Source: Actinomadura rubteroloni (GTDB lineage: Bacteria; Actinomycetota; Actinomycetes; Streptosporangiales; Streptosporangiaceae). Taken from it: a stretch of 64,000 bases of DNA. The notes beneath the pieces are model-generated. The model had not been told where the DNA came from, ran no database searches, and saw nothing but the letters and a program-made list of their open reading frames with translations. Every line of letters begins with the position of its first letter. Positions within the stretch are counted from its first letter, which is position 1. A program made the position numbers and the translations under genes. This document shows positions 36,932-45,783 of the stretch, piece by piece. Where the stretch lies: positions 806,001 through 870,000 of the forward strand of contig NZ_MTBP01000002.1 of assembly GCF_002911665.1 (NCBI RefSeq), read 5' to 3'.

Positions 36932-37944
36932 ACGACGGCGTGCCGGCGGCCCGGCCGCGTCCGGTCGATCTGCGCGAGCCGCCACTCCTGGTAGGCGACC
37001 AGCCGGGCGCGGACCGGCCCCGGCGGCGTCTCCCGCCGCGCCCGCCGCCGCGCGCCGCGCGAGATCAGCGACCCGCTCTCCTCCGGCGGCAGCACCCGGC
37101 GCGCGTGGACCCGGTACCCGTGCCGGACGGCGAAGTACAGCACGACCGCCGCGACGAAGTTCACGGCGACCTTCGCGACCGTCCCGCCGAGGAAGGCCAG
37201 GAACGGCGCGTCGAACAGCCAGTGCATCGCGATCGCGGCGAGGATCAGGCCCGCGCCCGTCCAGCGGCGCCCGATGAGCGCGTAGCCGACGCCCGCGCCC
37301 GCGACGGCCGACATCGTCCAGTGCGAGCCGAGCCCGGTGATCAGCACACGGCCGAGGAACGACTGGACGACCGCCGCCCCCTGGTCCACGCCGCCGCCGA
37401 ACGGCACCGCCTGGAGCCCGTAGATCACGTTCTCGGCGGCCTGGAACCCGAGCCCGGCCAGCGCGCCGAAGATCATGCCGTCCACCGGGCCGCGCACGAC
37501 GTGCGGGACGGCGAGCGCGAGCAGCGCGATCCCCGCCGCCTTCAGCAGCTCCTCGTTCAGCGGGGCCGACAGCGCCGCGCCCCACGCCGACGAGAAGCCG
37601 AGCGACCCGACCTTCGCCCACACCGCGAGCAGGCCGTCGTTGGCGGTCACCGACGCGCCGCTCGCCGCCGTCGCGCCCCACACGAGCGCGGCCAGGGACG
37701 TCCCGAACGGCGGCGCGTGGATCGGCCGCAGCCGCCGCAGCAGCGTGAACCCGATCATCGCGACCGCGCCCTGGAGCACCACGCCCAGCACGAACGCGCC
37801 GGGGAACACCGTGATCGCCCCGGCGTACAGCGACCAGAGCGCGACCAGGCCCGCCGCCGCGAGGACGCCGAACGCGACGTGCGCGACGACCGACACCCCG
37901 TCCGGCCGGGACGCGCGCCGCAGCGGCACGGCGGGCGCGGTCAC
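36928..37944 (-). CDS. PrsW family intramembrane glutamic protease
   Basis: 338 residues, GTG start overlapping the upstream stop by four bases. About eight membrane helices carry the PrsW motifs: NEELLKAAG (EExxK type), GFQAAENVIYG, GSHWTMSAVAG and HWLFDAPF. B. subtilis PrsW cuts an anti-sigma factor at the membrane. The upstream coupled genes are a membrane-anchored protein and a histidine kinase, so a signalling role is plausible. The basic C-terminal 70 residues are cytoplasmic. Confidence 0.88.
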   Translation of the reverse strand: MTAPAVPLRRASRPDGVSVVAHVAFGVLAAAGLVALWSLYAGAITVFPGAFVLGVVLQGAVAMIGFTLLRRLRPIHAPPFGTSLAALVWGATAASGASVTANDGLLAVWAKVGSLGFSSAWGAALSAPLNEELLKAAGIALLALAVPHVVRGPVDGMIFGALAGLGFQAAENVIYGLQAVPFGGGVDQGAAVVQSFLGRVLITGLGSHWTMSAVAGAGVGYALIGRRWTGAGLILAAIAMHWLFDAPFLAFLGGTVAKVAVNFVAAVVLYFAVRHGYRVHARRVLPPEESGSLISRGARRRARRETPPGPVRARLVAYQEWRLAQIDRTRPGRRHAVV

Positions 37945-38477
37945 CGCGCGGTCCCGGTGAAGCGCAGCGACCCGACGACCCGCGCGGCGGCGTCCAGGTC
38001 GTCCGGGGACCCGCCGAGCACGGTCGCCTCGACGGCCGCCGTCCCGTCGGGGTGCGGCAGGACGGTCGCGGAGCCGAGGTCGGCGCCGACCTGCAGCGGG
38101 CCGCTCAGCCCGTCCCGGTACGGACGCGGGACGCCGAGCCGCGCGTCGGGATCGCCGATCCGCACGACGTCGCGCAGCCCCTCCCAGAGCTGCCCGGGGC
38201 TCGTCCCGGCGGGCGGCGCGACGAGCGAGATCGCGAGGTCGGTCCCCGCCCGCTCCAGCTTGTAGGACTGGGCCGGGTCGCTGCCGGACTTGCGCAGCGA
38301 CCAGCCGGGGCCGACCGCGAAGCGCGCCTCGGTCGTCCCGGAGCCGAGCGTCAGGCGGGACCCGTCGCGCAGCGGCTCGGCGGACGAGCCGAGCGCGCGG
38401 CTCAGCAGCGGCCAGCCGACGACGAGGACGGCACCGGCCGCCAGCAGCGCGACCAGGCCGCGAGCGCGTGGGTTCAC
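37941..38477 (-). CDS. Membrane-anchored extracytoplasmic protein of unknown function
   Basis: 178 residues, GTG start overlapping the histidine kinase stop by four bases. An N-terminal helix (8-27, LVALLAAGAVLVVGWPLLSR) anchors it, and the rest is a beta-rich extracytoplasmic domain (FAVGPGWSLRKSG, LERAGTDLAISLVAPPAG). The pattern resembles uncharacterised actinobacterial proteins encoded beside PrsW. It could be the PrsW substrate or a sensor accessory. That link comes from gene coupling alone. Confidence 0.6.
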   Translation of the reverse strand: MNPRARGLVALLAAGAVLVVGWPLLSRALGSSAEPLRDGSRLTLGSGTTEARFAVGPGWSLRKSGSDPAQSYKLERAGTDLAISLVAPPAGTSPGQLWEGLRDVVRIGDPDARLGVPRPYRDGLSGPLQVGADLGSATVLPHPDGTAAVEATVLGGSPDDLDAAARVVGSLRFTGTAR

Positions 38478-39865
38478 ATGTGCTGGGGTGTCCCGCCCGA
38501 AGGACGGTCATGCCCATGTCTTCCCCAAAACGCCGTCCAGCGTCCGGGCCGCCGCGCCGCGACCGACCCGGTCCGCAGCGCCAGCCGCACCTGCGCGCCG
38601 CCGAGCGCGGACCGCTCGACGGCCAGCCGCCCGCCGGTCGCGGCGGCGGCGCGGCGGGCGATGTCCAGGCCGAGGCCGGTGGAGCCGCCGCCGCTGGCGC
38701 CGCGCCGCAGCGCCGCGCCCGGGTCGGCGATGCCGGGGCCGCCGTCGGCGACCGTGATCGCGACGCCGCCGGGTCCGTGCGCGAGCGCGACCGCGCAGGC
38801 CGTGCCCTCCGGGGTGTGCCGGAAGACGTTGCCGAGCAGGGCGTCCACGGCGGCGGCCAGCTCGGCGGCGGGCAGCGGGACGGGCGCGGGACCGGGCGCG
38901 CCGGTCAGCGCGAGCGGCCGGCCCTCGTCCTCGGCGAGCACCGACCAGAACGCCACGCGGTCGCGCAGCACGGCCGCCGCGTCGCAGTTCCCGCGCGCGG
39001 TGGGCCGCCGGACGGCCCGGATCACCTCGTCCACCTCCCGCTCCACCCGGTCCACCGACGCGCGGGCGCGGGCGGCGTCCGGGCCGTCCCCGAGCGCCTC
39101 GGCGTTGAGGCGCAGCGCGGCGAGCGGGGTGCGCAGCCGGTGCGACAGGTCGGCGGCCATCTCGCGTTCGGCGGCGAGCAGCCGGACGACCTGGTCGGCC
39201 ATCGCGTTGAACGCCAGCGCGGCCTCGACCACCTCGGGCGGGCCGTCGGGGTCGACGCGGACGCCGAGCTCGCCCGCCCCGAACGCGGTCGCGGCGCCCG
39301 CGAGCCGCCGGGTGGAGCGGATCATCCGGCGGCCGAGCCGGTCGGCGACCGCGACGGACCCGGCGACCAGCGCCACCGCGACCGCCGTGATCACCAGCCA
39401 GGCCGCCGGGACGCCCTGCGAAGCCGTCCCCGCCGGGACGAACACCTCGACCACGGCGGTGCGGCCGTCGGGGAGCCATACCGGGTCCAGCACCGCGTAA
39501 CCGCCGCGCACCCGGACGGTGTCGGCGACGCCCGTCCGGACGACCGCGTCCAGCGGCGCGGCCCCGGCGCGTCCGGGCACACCGCCGGGGACCGTCCGGC
39601 CGCCCGGCAGATGGACGACCGCGTGCCGCGCCGCGCCCGCCCGCGTCCCGGCGACGGCGCGGGCCAGGGCGGCGCGGTCGGCGGTCCCGGTGCCGCCCGA
39701 CCAGGCCGCCGCGACCGGACGGCGCAGTTCCCCCGCCTCCCGCACCGCGTCGGCGAGCGCCCGGTCCCGCGCGATCTCCCGGACGGTCAGCGCCAGCGGG
39801 ATGAGGAACGCCAGCGCCACCATCGACGTGACGGCGAGCGAGACCAGGACGAGCGTCCGCCTCAT
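38474..39865 (-). CDS. Sensor histidine kinase
   Basis: 463 residues from ATG 39865, overlapping the response regulator stop (ATGA). Helix 1 (about 5-27), an extracytoplasmic sensor of about 130 residues and helix 2 (about 160-180) precede a HAMP linker and H-box LSHRLRTPLAAL. The N-box region LLGNVFRHTPEG and G-boxes DGGPGIAD and STGLGLDIARR follow. It is the partner of the OmpR-type regulator encoded immediately upstream. The stimulus is not known. Confidence 0.92.
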   Translation of the reverse strand: MRRTLVLVSLAVTSMVALAFLIPLALTVREIARDRALADAVREAGELRRPVAAAWSGGTGTADRAALARAVAGTRAGAARHAVVHLPGGRTVPGGVPGRAGAAPLDAVVRTGVADTVRVRGGYAVLDPVWLPDGRTAVVEVFVPAGTASQGVPAAWLVITAVAVALVAGSVAVADRLGRRMIRSTRRLAGAATAFGAGELGVRVDPDGPPEVVEAALAFNAMADQVVRLLAAEREMAADLSHRLRTPLAALRLNAEALGDGPDAARARASVDRVEREVDEVIRAVRRPTARGNCDAAAVLRDRVAFWSVLAEDEGRPLALTGAPGPAPVPLPAAELAAAVDALLGNVFRHTPEGTACAVALAHGPGGVAITVADGGPGIADPGAALRRGASGGGSTGLGLDIARRAAAATGGRLAVERSALGGAQVRLALRTGSVAARRPGRWTAFWGRHGHDRPSGGTPQHM

Positions 39866-40542
39866 GACGCGGGCGCCGCCAGCCGCACCCCGACGCCGCG
39901 CACGGTGTGCAGGTAGCGCGGCGCGGCGGCGGTCTCGCCGAGCTTGCGGCGCAGCCACGACAGGTGGACGTCGATCGTCTGGTCGCCGCCGTAGGTCTGC
40001 CGCCACACCTCGGCGAGCAGTTCGCGGCGCGCGACGACCCGTCCGGGCCGGGCCGCCAGGTACGCCAGCAGGTCGTACTCGCGGCGGGTCAGTTCGAGCG
40101 GGACGCCGTCCAGCGACGCCTCCCGCCGGTCGGGGCGCAGCAGCAGGCCGCCGACGCGCAGGTCGGCGGCGGCGCCGGGGCGGCCGGCGCGGCGCAGCAC
40201 GGCGGCCAGCCGCGCGACCAGGTGCTCGGCGGAGAACGGCTTGACGAGGTAGTCGTCGGCGCCCGCATTCAGCAGCCGCACCATCTCGGGCTCGTCGTCG
40301 CGGGCGGTCGCGACGACGACCGGCACGTCGGACACGCCGCGCAGCATCCGCAGCGCCGCGCCGCCGTCCAGGTCGGGCAGGCCGAGATCGAGCACGACCA
40401 CGTCCGGCGGGCTCCCGGCGACCTCGCGCAGCGCGTCCACCGCCGTCCCGGCGCTGCGGACCGCGTGGCCGCGCGCGGTCAGTTCACGGATGAGGGCGGC
40501 TCGGACGTCCGCGTCGTCCTCCACCACCAGAACGGTCGCCAT
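39862..40542 (-). CDS. OmpR/PhoB-family response regulator
   Basis: 226 residues. Receiver domain with acidic pair EDD (8-10) and phospho-acceptor Asp52 (VVLDLGLPD). The winged-helix effector domain is at about 130-226 (LTRREYDLLAYLAARPGRVV, TIDVHLSWLRRKLG). It is the first gene of a four-gene coupled unit with the histidine kinase, the membrane-anchored protein and PrsW. Targets are unknown. Confidence 0.94.
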   Translation of the reverse strand: MATVLVVEDDADVRAALIRELTARGHAVRSAGTAVDALREVAGSPPDVVVLDLGLPDLDGGAALRMLRGVSDVPVVVATARDDEPEMVRLLNAGADDYLVKPFSAEHLVARLAAVLRRAGRPGAAADLRVGGLLLRPDRREASLDGVPLELTRREYDLLAYLAARPGRVVARRELLAEVWRQTYGGDQTIDVHLSWLRRKLGETAAAPRYLHTVRGVGVRLAAPAS

Positions 40543-40597
40543 GCTGGCACGTTATGCCACGATCGTCGGACATGTCCCCTTGTGGAAGGACCCCACC

Positions 40598-41083
40598 GTG
40601 CACGACGCCGAACCGCCGCCCGGCGGCACTCCCCCGCCCTGGTACTCCTACGGCTCCCCGCAGGGCTACGACCCCCGGTACGGCTACGGGCCGCCCGGCA
40701 ACCCCGGCGGCCCGCGCGGCACGGTCGCGGGCGACGACGTCAACTGGGCCCTCGGCGTCTACATCGGCTCGCTCGTCATGGGCTTCATCGCGCCGCTCGT
40801 CATCTACTTCGTCAAGCGCCGCGAGTCCGGCTTCGTCCGCTTCCACGCCGCGCAGGCCCTGAACTACGGGCTCACGGTCACGATCCAGCTCCTCGTCCCG
40901 CTGCTCATCCTGATCCCGCTGGCGATCGTGCTGGACGCGCCCCTGCTGCTTCTCCCCCTCATCCCGCTGTTCCTCTTCCACGTCATCGCGCAGTACGTCT
41001 TCCTCATCCTCGCGGCGGTGAAGGCGGGCCGCGGCGAGTACTGGCGCATCCCCACCTTCACCTGCTTCCGGATGATCCGCTGA
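40598..41083 (+). CDS. DUF4870 membrane protein
   Basis: 161 residues from GTG 40598 (AAGGA upstream). A Pro/Tyr/Gly-rich N terminus of about 45 residues is followed by three membrane helices (about 52-70, 90-115 and 118-142) with FVKRRESGFVRFHAAQALNYGL, the DUF4870/TIC20-like signature. Its role is unknown. Its end overlaps the convergent cyclase gene by 26 bases. Confidence 0.82.
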   Translation: MHDAEPPPGGTPPPWYSYGSPQGYDPRYGYGPPGNPGGPRGTVAGDDVNWALGVYIGSLVMGFIAPLVIYFVKRRESGFVRFHAAQALNYGLTVTIQLLVPLLILIPLAIVLDAPLLLLPLIPLFLFHVIAQYVFLILAAVKAGRGEYWRIPTFTCFRMIR

Positions 41084-41750
41084 GCCGGGCGACGGCGCGG
41101 ACGGGGGACCCGTCGGCGGCCAGGCTCAGCGGGAACAGCAGCGCCTCGGCGCTGCGGCCCGCCGCCCGCGCGACCGCGACCCGTTCCACCCGGGTCAGGT
41201 TCTCGGCGATCACCGCGCCCGCGCCGCACAGGACGCGGTGCGCGGCGAGGTCGAAGGAGTCGTCGCCGGGCGGCGGGGTGCGGTCGACGCTCAGCGCGTC
41301 GATCCCGACCGTCCGGACGCCCGCCGCGACGATCGCCTCGGCCGTCTCCGGCGCCAGATAGGGGTGCGCGAGGTAACGCCCGGTCCCCCAGTGCTCCGAC
41401 CAGCCCGTCAGCACGAGCAGCACGACGCCCGGCCGCAGCCCGGCGGGCAGCGCCTCCGGGCCGATCGGCGCGCGGGGCTCCCGGCCGCGCGCGTCCAGCA
41501 CCTCCGCCGGGCCCGCGAACCGCTCCAGCGGGAGCTGGTCGAGCCGGGGCAGCGCGTCGTCGATGTGGAACGGCGCGTCCACGTGCGTCCCGGACTGCGA
41601 GCCGAGGTGCAGCCGCTGCACGTTGACGCCGTCGCGAGCGACGGTCAGCGCCGACGCGACCGCCACCTCCGGATCGCCCGGGTACACCGGCATCCCCGTG
41701 CGCAGCGGGACCGACAGATCGACCAGCTCGGCGGCTTCCACGCGCCGCAC
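41058..41750 (-). CDS. Cyclase family protein (kynurenine-formamidase-like)
   Basis: 230 residues, GTG start. The metal-binding motif SGTHVDAPFH (HxGTHxDxPxH type with Ser in place of the first His context) and VGIDALSVD are typical. It starts LSVPLRTGMPVYPGDP. Members hydrolyse formylkynurenine or cyclise related acids with a divalent metal. No tryptophan-degradation gene adjoins. It is divergent from the HipA-like gene with 14 bases between starts. Confidence 0.87.
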   Translation of the reverse strand: MRRVEAAELVDLSVPLRTGMPVYPGDPEVAVASALTVARDGVNVQRLHLGSQSGTHVDAPFHIDDALPRLDQLPLERFAGPAEVLDARGREPRAPIGPEALPAGLRPGVVLLVLTGWSEHWGTGRYLAHPYLAPETAEAIVAAGVRTVGIDALSVDRTPPPGDDSFDLAAHRVLCGAGAVIAENLTRVERVAVARAAGRSAEALLFPLSLAADGSPVRAVARLSGSSGSR

Positions 41751-41764
41751 GATAGCGTGCAGGC

Positions 41765-42592
41765 GTGCTGCCGCTCGTGACCGCTGTCCGGTACGTGACG
41801 CCCCTGCGCGAGGGCGGATCGCTGCCCGGCATCGTCGAGGCCGACGACCTCGGCACCTATGTGATGAAGTTCCACGGCGCCGGGCAGGGCCGCAAGGCGC
41901 TGGTCGCCGAGGTGGTCGCGGGCGAGCTGGGCCGCCGGCTGGGCCTGCGCGTGCCGCGCCTCGTCGTCATCGACCTCGATCCGCTGATCGGACGGCACGA
42001 GCCCGACCCCGACGTCCAGGACCTGCTCAAGGCCAGCACCGGCTGGAACCTCGGCGTGGACTACCTGCCGCGCTCGTTCGGGTTCGACCCGCTCGGCTGG
42101 GAGGTCGACGCCGCGTTCGCGTCCCGGGTGCTGTGGTTCGACGCGTTCATCGGCAACGTGGACCGGAGCTGGCGCAACCCGAACCTGCTCGTCTGGCACG
42201 GCGACGTCTGGCTCATCGACCACGGCGCGAGCCTCATCTTCCACCACGCGTGGGCGAACGCGGCGCGGTTGTTCAGCGGCCCCTACGACGTGGACGACCA
42301 CGTCCTCGCGCCCCGCGCGACCGAGCTGGCGGCGGCCGAGGCCGAGTTCGCCCCGCAGATCACCGAGGACCTGCTGCGCGACGTCGTGGCGCTCGTCCCG
42401 GACGCGTGGCTGGACGGCGAACCCGGCTTCGACGGACCCGGCGCCGTCCGCGACGCCTACGTCGAGATCCTGCTGAAACGCGCCGCCGAGCCCCGAACAT
42501 GGCTGCCGTCCCTGGACGCCGCCGCGAACCGGCCCCGGACGGCGCCCCGGCGCGGCGCGAACCGTCCGGGACGGCTCGGGGGTCCGGCGTGA
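41765..42592 (+). CDS. HipA-like kinase family protein
   Basis: 275 residues, GTG start. The kinase-like core appears as TYVMKFHGAGQGRKALVAEV (nucleotide-binding strand), LWFDAFIGNVDRSWRNPNLL (catalytic loop with NVD...NPN) and VWLIDHGASLIFHH (metal-binding Asp). This is the compact HipA_2 family, which lacks the HipB partner; a DUF3037 gene follows with a GTGA overlap, its usual companion. The tail from 250 is basic and disordered. The target is unknown. Confidence 0.82.
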   Translation: MLPLVTAVRYVTPLREGGSLPGIVEADDLGTYVMKFHGAGQGRKALVAEVVAGELGRRLGLRVPRLVVIDLDPLIGRHEPDPDVQDLLKASTGWNLGVDYLPRSFGFDPLGWEVDAAFASRVLWFDAFIGNVDRSWRNPNLLVWHGDVWLIDHGASLIFHHAWANAARLFSGPYDVDDHVLAPRATELAAAEAEFAPQITEDLLRDVVALVPDAWLDGEPGFDGPGAVRDAYVEILLKRAAEPRTWLPSLDAAANRPRTAPRRGANRPGRLGGPA

Positions 42593-42966
42593 GCACCGTC
42601 TTCGAGTACGCGGCGCTGCGCGTCGTGCCGTGCCAGGAGCGCGGCGAGGGCGTCAACGTCGGCGTCGTCCTGTACTGCCGCGCGCTGGACTACCTCGCGT
42701 GCCGCGCCGAACCCGACCGGGACCGGCTGCGCGCCCTGGACCCGGACCTGGACCTCGGCGCCGTCCGCCGCTCGCTGGACGGCGTGGACGCCCTCTGCCG
42801 CGGCGGCGACGCGGCCGGGCAGGCCGCCGCCGAGCCCCCCGGCGCGCGGTTCCGCTGGCTGACGGCCCCGCGCAGCACCGTCGTCCAGCCCGGACCCGTC
42901 CACGCGGGCCTCACCGACGACCCGGCCGCCGAGCTGGACCGGCTGGTGGCGCGGCTCGTCCGGTGA
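42589..42966 (+). CDS. DUF3037 family protein
   Basis: 125 residues, GTG start overlapping the HipA-like stop by four bases. FEYAALRVVPCQERGEGVNV (residues 5-24) and GVVLYCRALDYLACR are the DUF3037 signature, and it ends DDPAAELDRLVARLV. It is co-translated with the kinase-like protein and may be its substrate, inhibitor or partner. It converges with the XRE gene two bases away. Confidence 0.85.
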   Translation: MSTVFEYAALRVVPCQERGEGVNVGVVLYCRALDYLACRAEPDRDRLRALDPDLDLGAVRRSLDGVDALCRGGDAAGQAAAEPPGARFRWLTAPRSTVVQPGPVHAGLTDDPAAELDRLVARLVR

Positions 42967-42967
42967 C

Positions 42968-43888
42968 TCAGTCCCACTCCCAGCGGATGCCGTGGTACCC
43001 GGCAGGCATCCCGAATTCGATGAAGTGGACGCTGCGGTAGCTCGACAGCCGCAGCTCCGCGTCGTCGCGCAGGTCCGACTGCCCGTCGGGCCGCCAGCTC
43101 CGGTAGCAGCGGGCGGGCAGCATCGCCGGATGGAACCGCACCTCGATCAGGTACTCGTGCTGCGGGGTGTGGAAGCCGCGCCCCTCCTCGGTGATCGGCG
43201 GCCCGGTCTCCTCGAACCCGAACCCGTACTCCAGCAGGTAGGTCTCGCCGCGCCGCAGCGCCCGGTCGAACAGCAGCTCGGCGGCGATGAGGCCGCTGGT
43301 CTCGTCCACGCGGACGCGCCCGAACCGGCAGCCGCGCGCCCACCGCGACGACGGGACGGCCCCGTGCGGGTGGTGGTAGACGGCGACCCACCGGTCCACG
43401 CCGCGCTGCTGGGCCTGGAACACGACGCGGGTGCGGTTCTCGGCGAGCTGCCGGTCGCGGCCGAGGGTGTACTGGTCGTGCAGGCTGAGGCCGGTGACGC
43501 CGCGGTCGCCCCGGTCGCCGATCTCGTCCAGCAGGTCCCGGACGACCGGCTCGGGGCACAGTTCCTCCAGCGACCGCCACACGCCCGTGCTGCGTTCGGG
43601 CACCGGCCGCAGCAGCGTCACCAGCGAGTGGCGCGGCAGGTCGAGGATGGTCTCCAGGCCGCGCACCGCGCGCAGCGAGTCCGACCGCTCCGGACGGGTC
43701 CGGCCGCGCTGCCAGTAGCTGAGCGTGGACAGGCTGATCGCGACGCCCTCGGCGGCCAGCCGGCGCCGGACGGCCTCCAGGCTGAGCCCGCGCGCCTGGA
43801 TCGCGGCGTGCAGCGCCGCGTTGAACGGGCCGTGCCGCAGGGCCTGCGACAGGTCGTGCGACAGGTCGTGCTCGCTGGTGGCGTGCAT
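42968..43888 (-). CDS. XRE-type regulator with actinobacterial C-terminal domain, copy 1
   Basis: 306 residues from ATG 43888, chosen for the GGAGG six bases before it; a GTG at 43957 would add 23 residues. The helix-turn-helix LSLEAVRRRLAAEGVAISLS ends with LSYWQRGRTRPER. A 200-residue C-terminal region has the phrases LHDQYTLGRDR, GRVRVDETSGL and the end IRWEWD. It shares the DNA-binding helix WQRGRTRP and C terminus with the next gene. It probably regulates itself and neighbours; no ligand is known. Confidence 0.8.
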   Translation of the reverse strand: MHATSEHDLSHDLSQALRHGPFNAALHAAIQARGLSLEAVRRRLAAEGVAISLSTLSYWQRGRTRPERSDSLRAVRGLETILDLPRHSLVTLLRPVPERSTGVWRSLEELCPEPVVRDLLDEIGDRGDRGVTGLSLHDQYTLGRDRQLAENRTRVVFQAQQRGVDRWVAVYHHPHGAVPSSRWARGCRFGRVRVDETSGLIAAELLFDRALRRGETYLLEYGFGFEETGPPITEEGRGFHTPQHEYLIEVRFHPAMLPARCYRSWRPDGQSDLRDDAELRLSSYRSVHFIEFGMPAGYHGIRWEWD

Positions 43889-43998
43889 CTTCGGCCTCCG
43901 GATCCAATCCGGCCGGCCCCCGACGGCCCCTGACTTCTGATCTTGCTCGGTCGACACTCACTGTAAGTCGGCGGCCTGCGGAAACCAAGCGAATGCGG

Positions 43999-44832
43999 TC
44001 AATCCCATTCCCACTCCAGCCCGGCGCTCCCCCGCCGGACGTCGGCGAGCGCGAGGTGGGCGCTGCCGGACGTCCCGACCCACAGCTCGCCGAGCGGGTG
44101 CCGGGCGCGCCCGTCGGCGGCGGTGAAGCCGTAGCAGCGGGCGGGCAGCACCGCCGGGTCGAACTGGACGATCGCGAGGTAGTCGCGGACGGGCCGGGGG
44201 AACACGCGCCGGTAGCGCCGCGCCGTCCCGCCGCGCCGACGCGGGTCGGCGGGGCGCAGCCCGTACTCCACGACGGCGGTCTCGCCCGGCCCGAGCACCC
44301 GGTCGAAGATCAGCTCGAAGCCGAGCAGGCCGCCCGCGTCCCGGACCCGTCCCGGCCGGCAGTACCGCAGCCCGGTCAGCTCGGCGCCCGCCGCGGGAAC
44401 GGGATGGACGCAGACGACGCGGTCCACGTCATCGCCGGTGGAGCGCAGCACCTCGCGCACGGTCAGCCCGGCGGCGCGCCGGTCGGGGCCGAGCCGGTGG
44501 ACGTCGTGGACGCTCAGCCGCTCGAGGCGCCGGTCGCCGGACCGGTCGAACTGCGCGACGAGCCGGGTGTAGCCGTCCGGATCCGGCCAGAGCCCGGCCG
44601 AGTCGGGGGCCGGGTCGTCCAGCCGGGCCGTGAGCGTGCCCGGCTCCACCGCGAGGATCTCCTCCAGCGCGGCGACGACCGCCCGGGACCGGGGCCGGGT
44701 GCGTCCGCGCTGCCAGTGGCTGAGCGTCGCGACGCTCACCGTCAGGCCGCGCCGGGCCAGCCGGTGCCGGATGCGCTCCAGGGTGAGCCCGGACTCGTGG
44801 ACGGCGACGCGCAGTGCTGCGGGGAAGTCCAC
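43999..44832 (-). CDS. XRE-type regulator with actinobacterial C-terminal domain, copy 2
   Basis: 277 residues, GTG start at 44832. Helix-turn-helix LTLERIRHRLARRGLTVSVA then LSHWQRGRTRPR, as in copy 1. The C-terminal region runs LSVHDVHRLGPDR, GRVRDAGGLLGFELIFDR and ends LEWEWD. The same order and motifs show that this is a paralogue, placed head-to-tail 110 bases upstream of copy 1. Confidence 0.8.
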   Translation of the reverse strand: MDFPAALRVAVHESGLTLERIRHRLARRGLTVSVATLSHWQRGRTRPRSRAVVAALEEILAVEPGTLTARLDDPAPDSAGLWPDPDGYTRLVAQFDRSGDRRLERLSVHDVHRLGPDRRAAGLTVREVLRSTGDDVDRVVCVHPVPAAGAELTGLRYCRPGRVRDAGGLLGFELIFDRVLGPGETAVVEYGLRPADPRRRGGTARRYRRVFPRPVRDYLAIVQFDPAVLPARCYGFTAADGRARHPLGELWVGTSGSAHLALADVRRGSAGLEWEWD

Positions 44833-44850
44833 GCCCGGACGTTACCCCGA

Positions 44851-45699
44851 TCAGAACAGAACGGACATGAAAGTGCCGGTCTCGCGCAGCCCGACGCGGC
44901 GGTACGCGGCCCGCGCCCGCGTGTTGTAGTCGTTGACGTACAGCGAGACGGTCGGCGCGACGGTCCGCAGCGCCTCCTCGACGAGCGCCGCCATGCCCGC
45001 GACCGACAGGCCGCGTCCGCGCAGCTCGGGCGGCACCCACACGCCCTGCACCTGGCACGCGCGCGGGGTCACGGCGCCGATCTCGGCCTTGAACATGACG
45101 CGGCCGTCCTCGATCCGGGCGAACGCGCGGCCCGCGCGGATCAGCTCGGCGACCCGCGCCCGGTACAGCACGCCGCCGTCGCCGACGTTCGGGGAGACGC
45201 CCACCTCCTCGGTGAACATCTTCACGCAGGCCGGGTAGACGAGGTCGAAGTCGTCCATCGTGACCCGGCGCAGCGCGGGGTCCCCCGGCACCGGGGGCGG
45301 GCTGGACGTCGCCATCACCGGCTGCGCCGCCCGGACGGCCCGCGCCGGCCCCCAGTACGGCCCGAGGATCTCCCACATCTCCCCGACCGCGTCCACCGGC
45401 CCGACGATGGACGAGCAGCGGCGCCCCTGCGCGTGGGCGCGCTCGGCGAACGCCCGGACGGCCGCGGCCCCGGCGTTCACCGGGATGAGGTTGGCGCCCG
45501 CGTAGCAGACCGCCGTGAGCCGCCCTTCGCGCAGGTAGCCCCACATCTGCGCGCCGAGGCGCCGCGGGTCCAGTCCGGCCGCGTGGACGCGCGACCCGAC
45601 GAACACGTTCGCGACCGGGTCGGCGTCCAGCAGCGCGAGCACGTCGTCGCGGTACCGGTCGTCGAGGAGCCGCACCGGCGGCGACCCCAGCATCCGCAT
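44851..45699 (-). CDS. GNAT acetyltransferase with N-terminal DUF4081 domain
   Basis: 282 residues from ATG 45699 (GGAG nine bases away); a GTG at 45705 is possible. The N-terminal DUF4081 domain (VANVFVGSRVHAAGLDPRRL) precedes a GNAT domain with GVWVPPELRGRGLSVAGM, the acetyl-CoA site. Orthologues in actinobacteria lie downstream of ispG; here three peptidase genes intervene. Substrate unknown. Confidence 0.86.
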   Translation of the reverse strand: MRMLGSPPVRLLDDRYRDDVLALLDADPVANVFVGSRVHAAGLDPRRLGAQMWGYLREGRLTAVCYAGANLIPVNAGAAAVRAFAERAHAQGRRCSSIVGPVDAVGEMWEILGPYWGPARAVRAAQPVMATSSPPPVPGDPALRRVTMDDFDLVYPACVKMFTEEVGVSPNVGDGGVLYRARVAELIRAGRAFARIEDGRVMFKAEIGAVTPRACQVQGVWVPPELRGRGLSVAGMAALVEEALRTVAPTVSLYVNDYNTRARAAYRRVGLRETGTFMSVLF

Positions 45700-45783
45700 C
45701 GTCACCGGCTCCGGTGGAACCGAGGCGCGTGCGGCCTCAGCGCTGTCATGACCACGACGTCAAGCCTATGACGTCGGCGATCG

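Noticed and set aside
45706..45783. Terminator after S33 copy 1
   Set aside because: Only a GACGTC repeat with an eight-base gap is present, too weak compared with the other stems.
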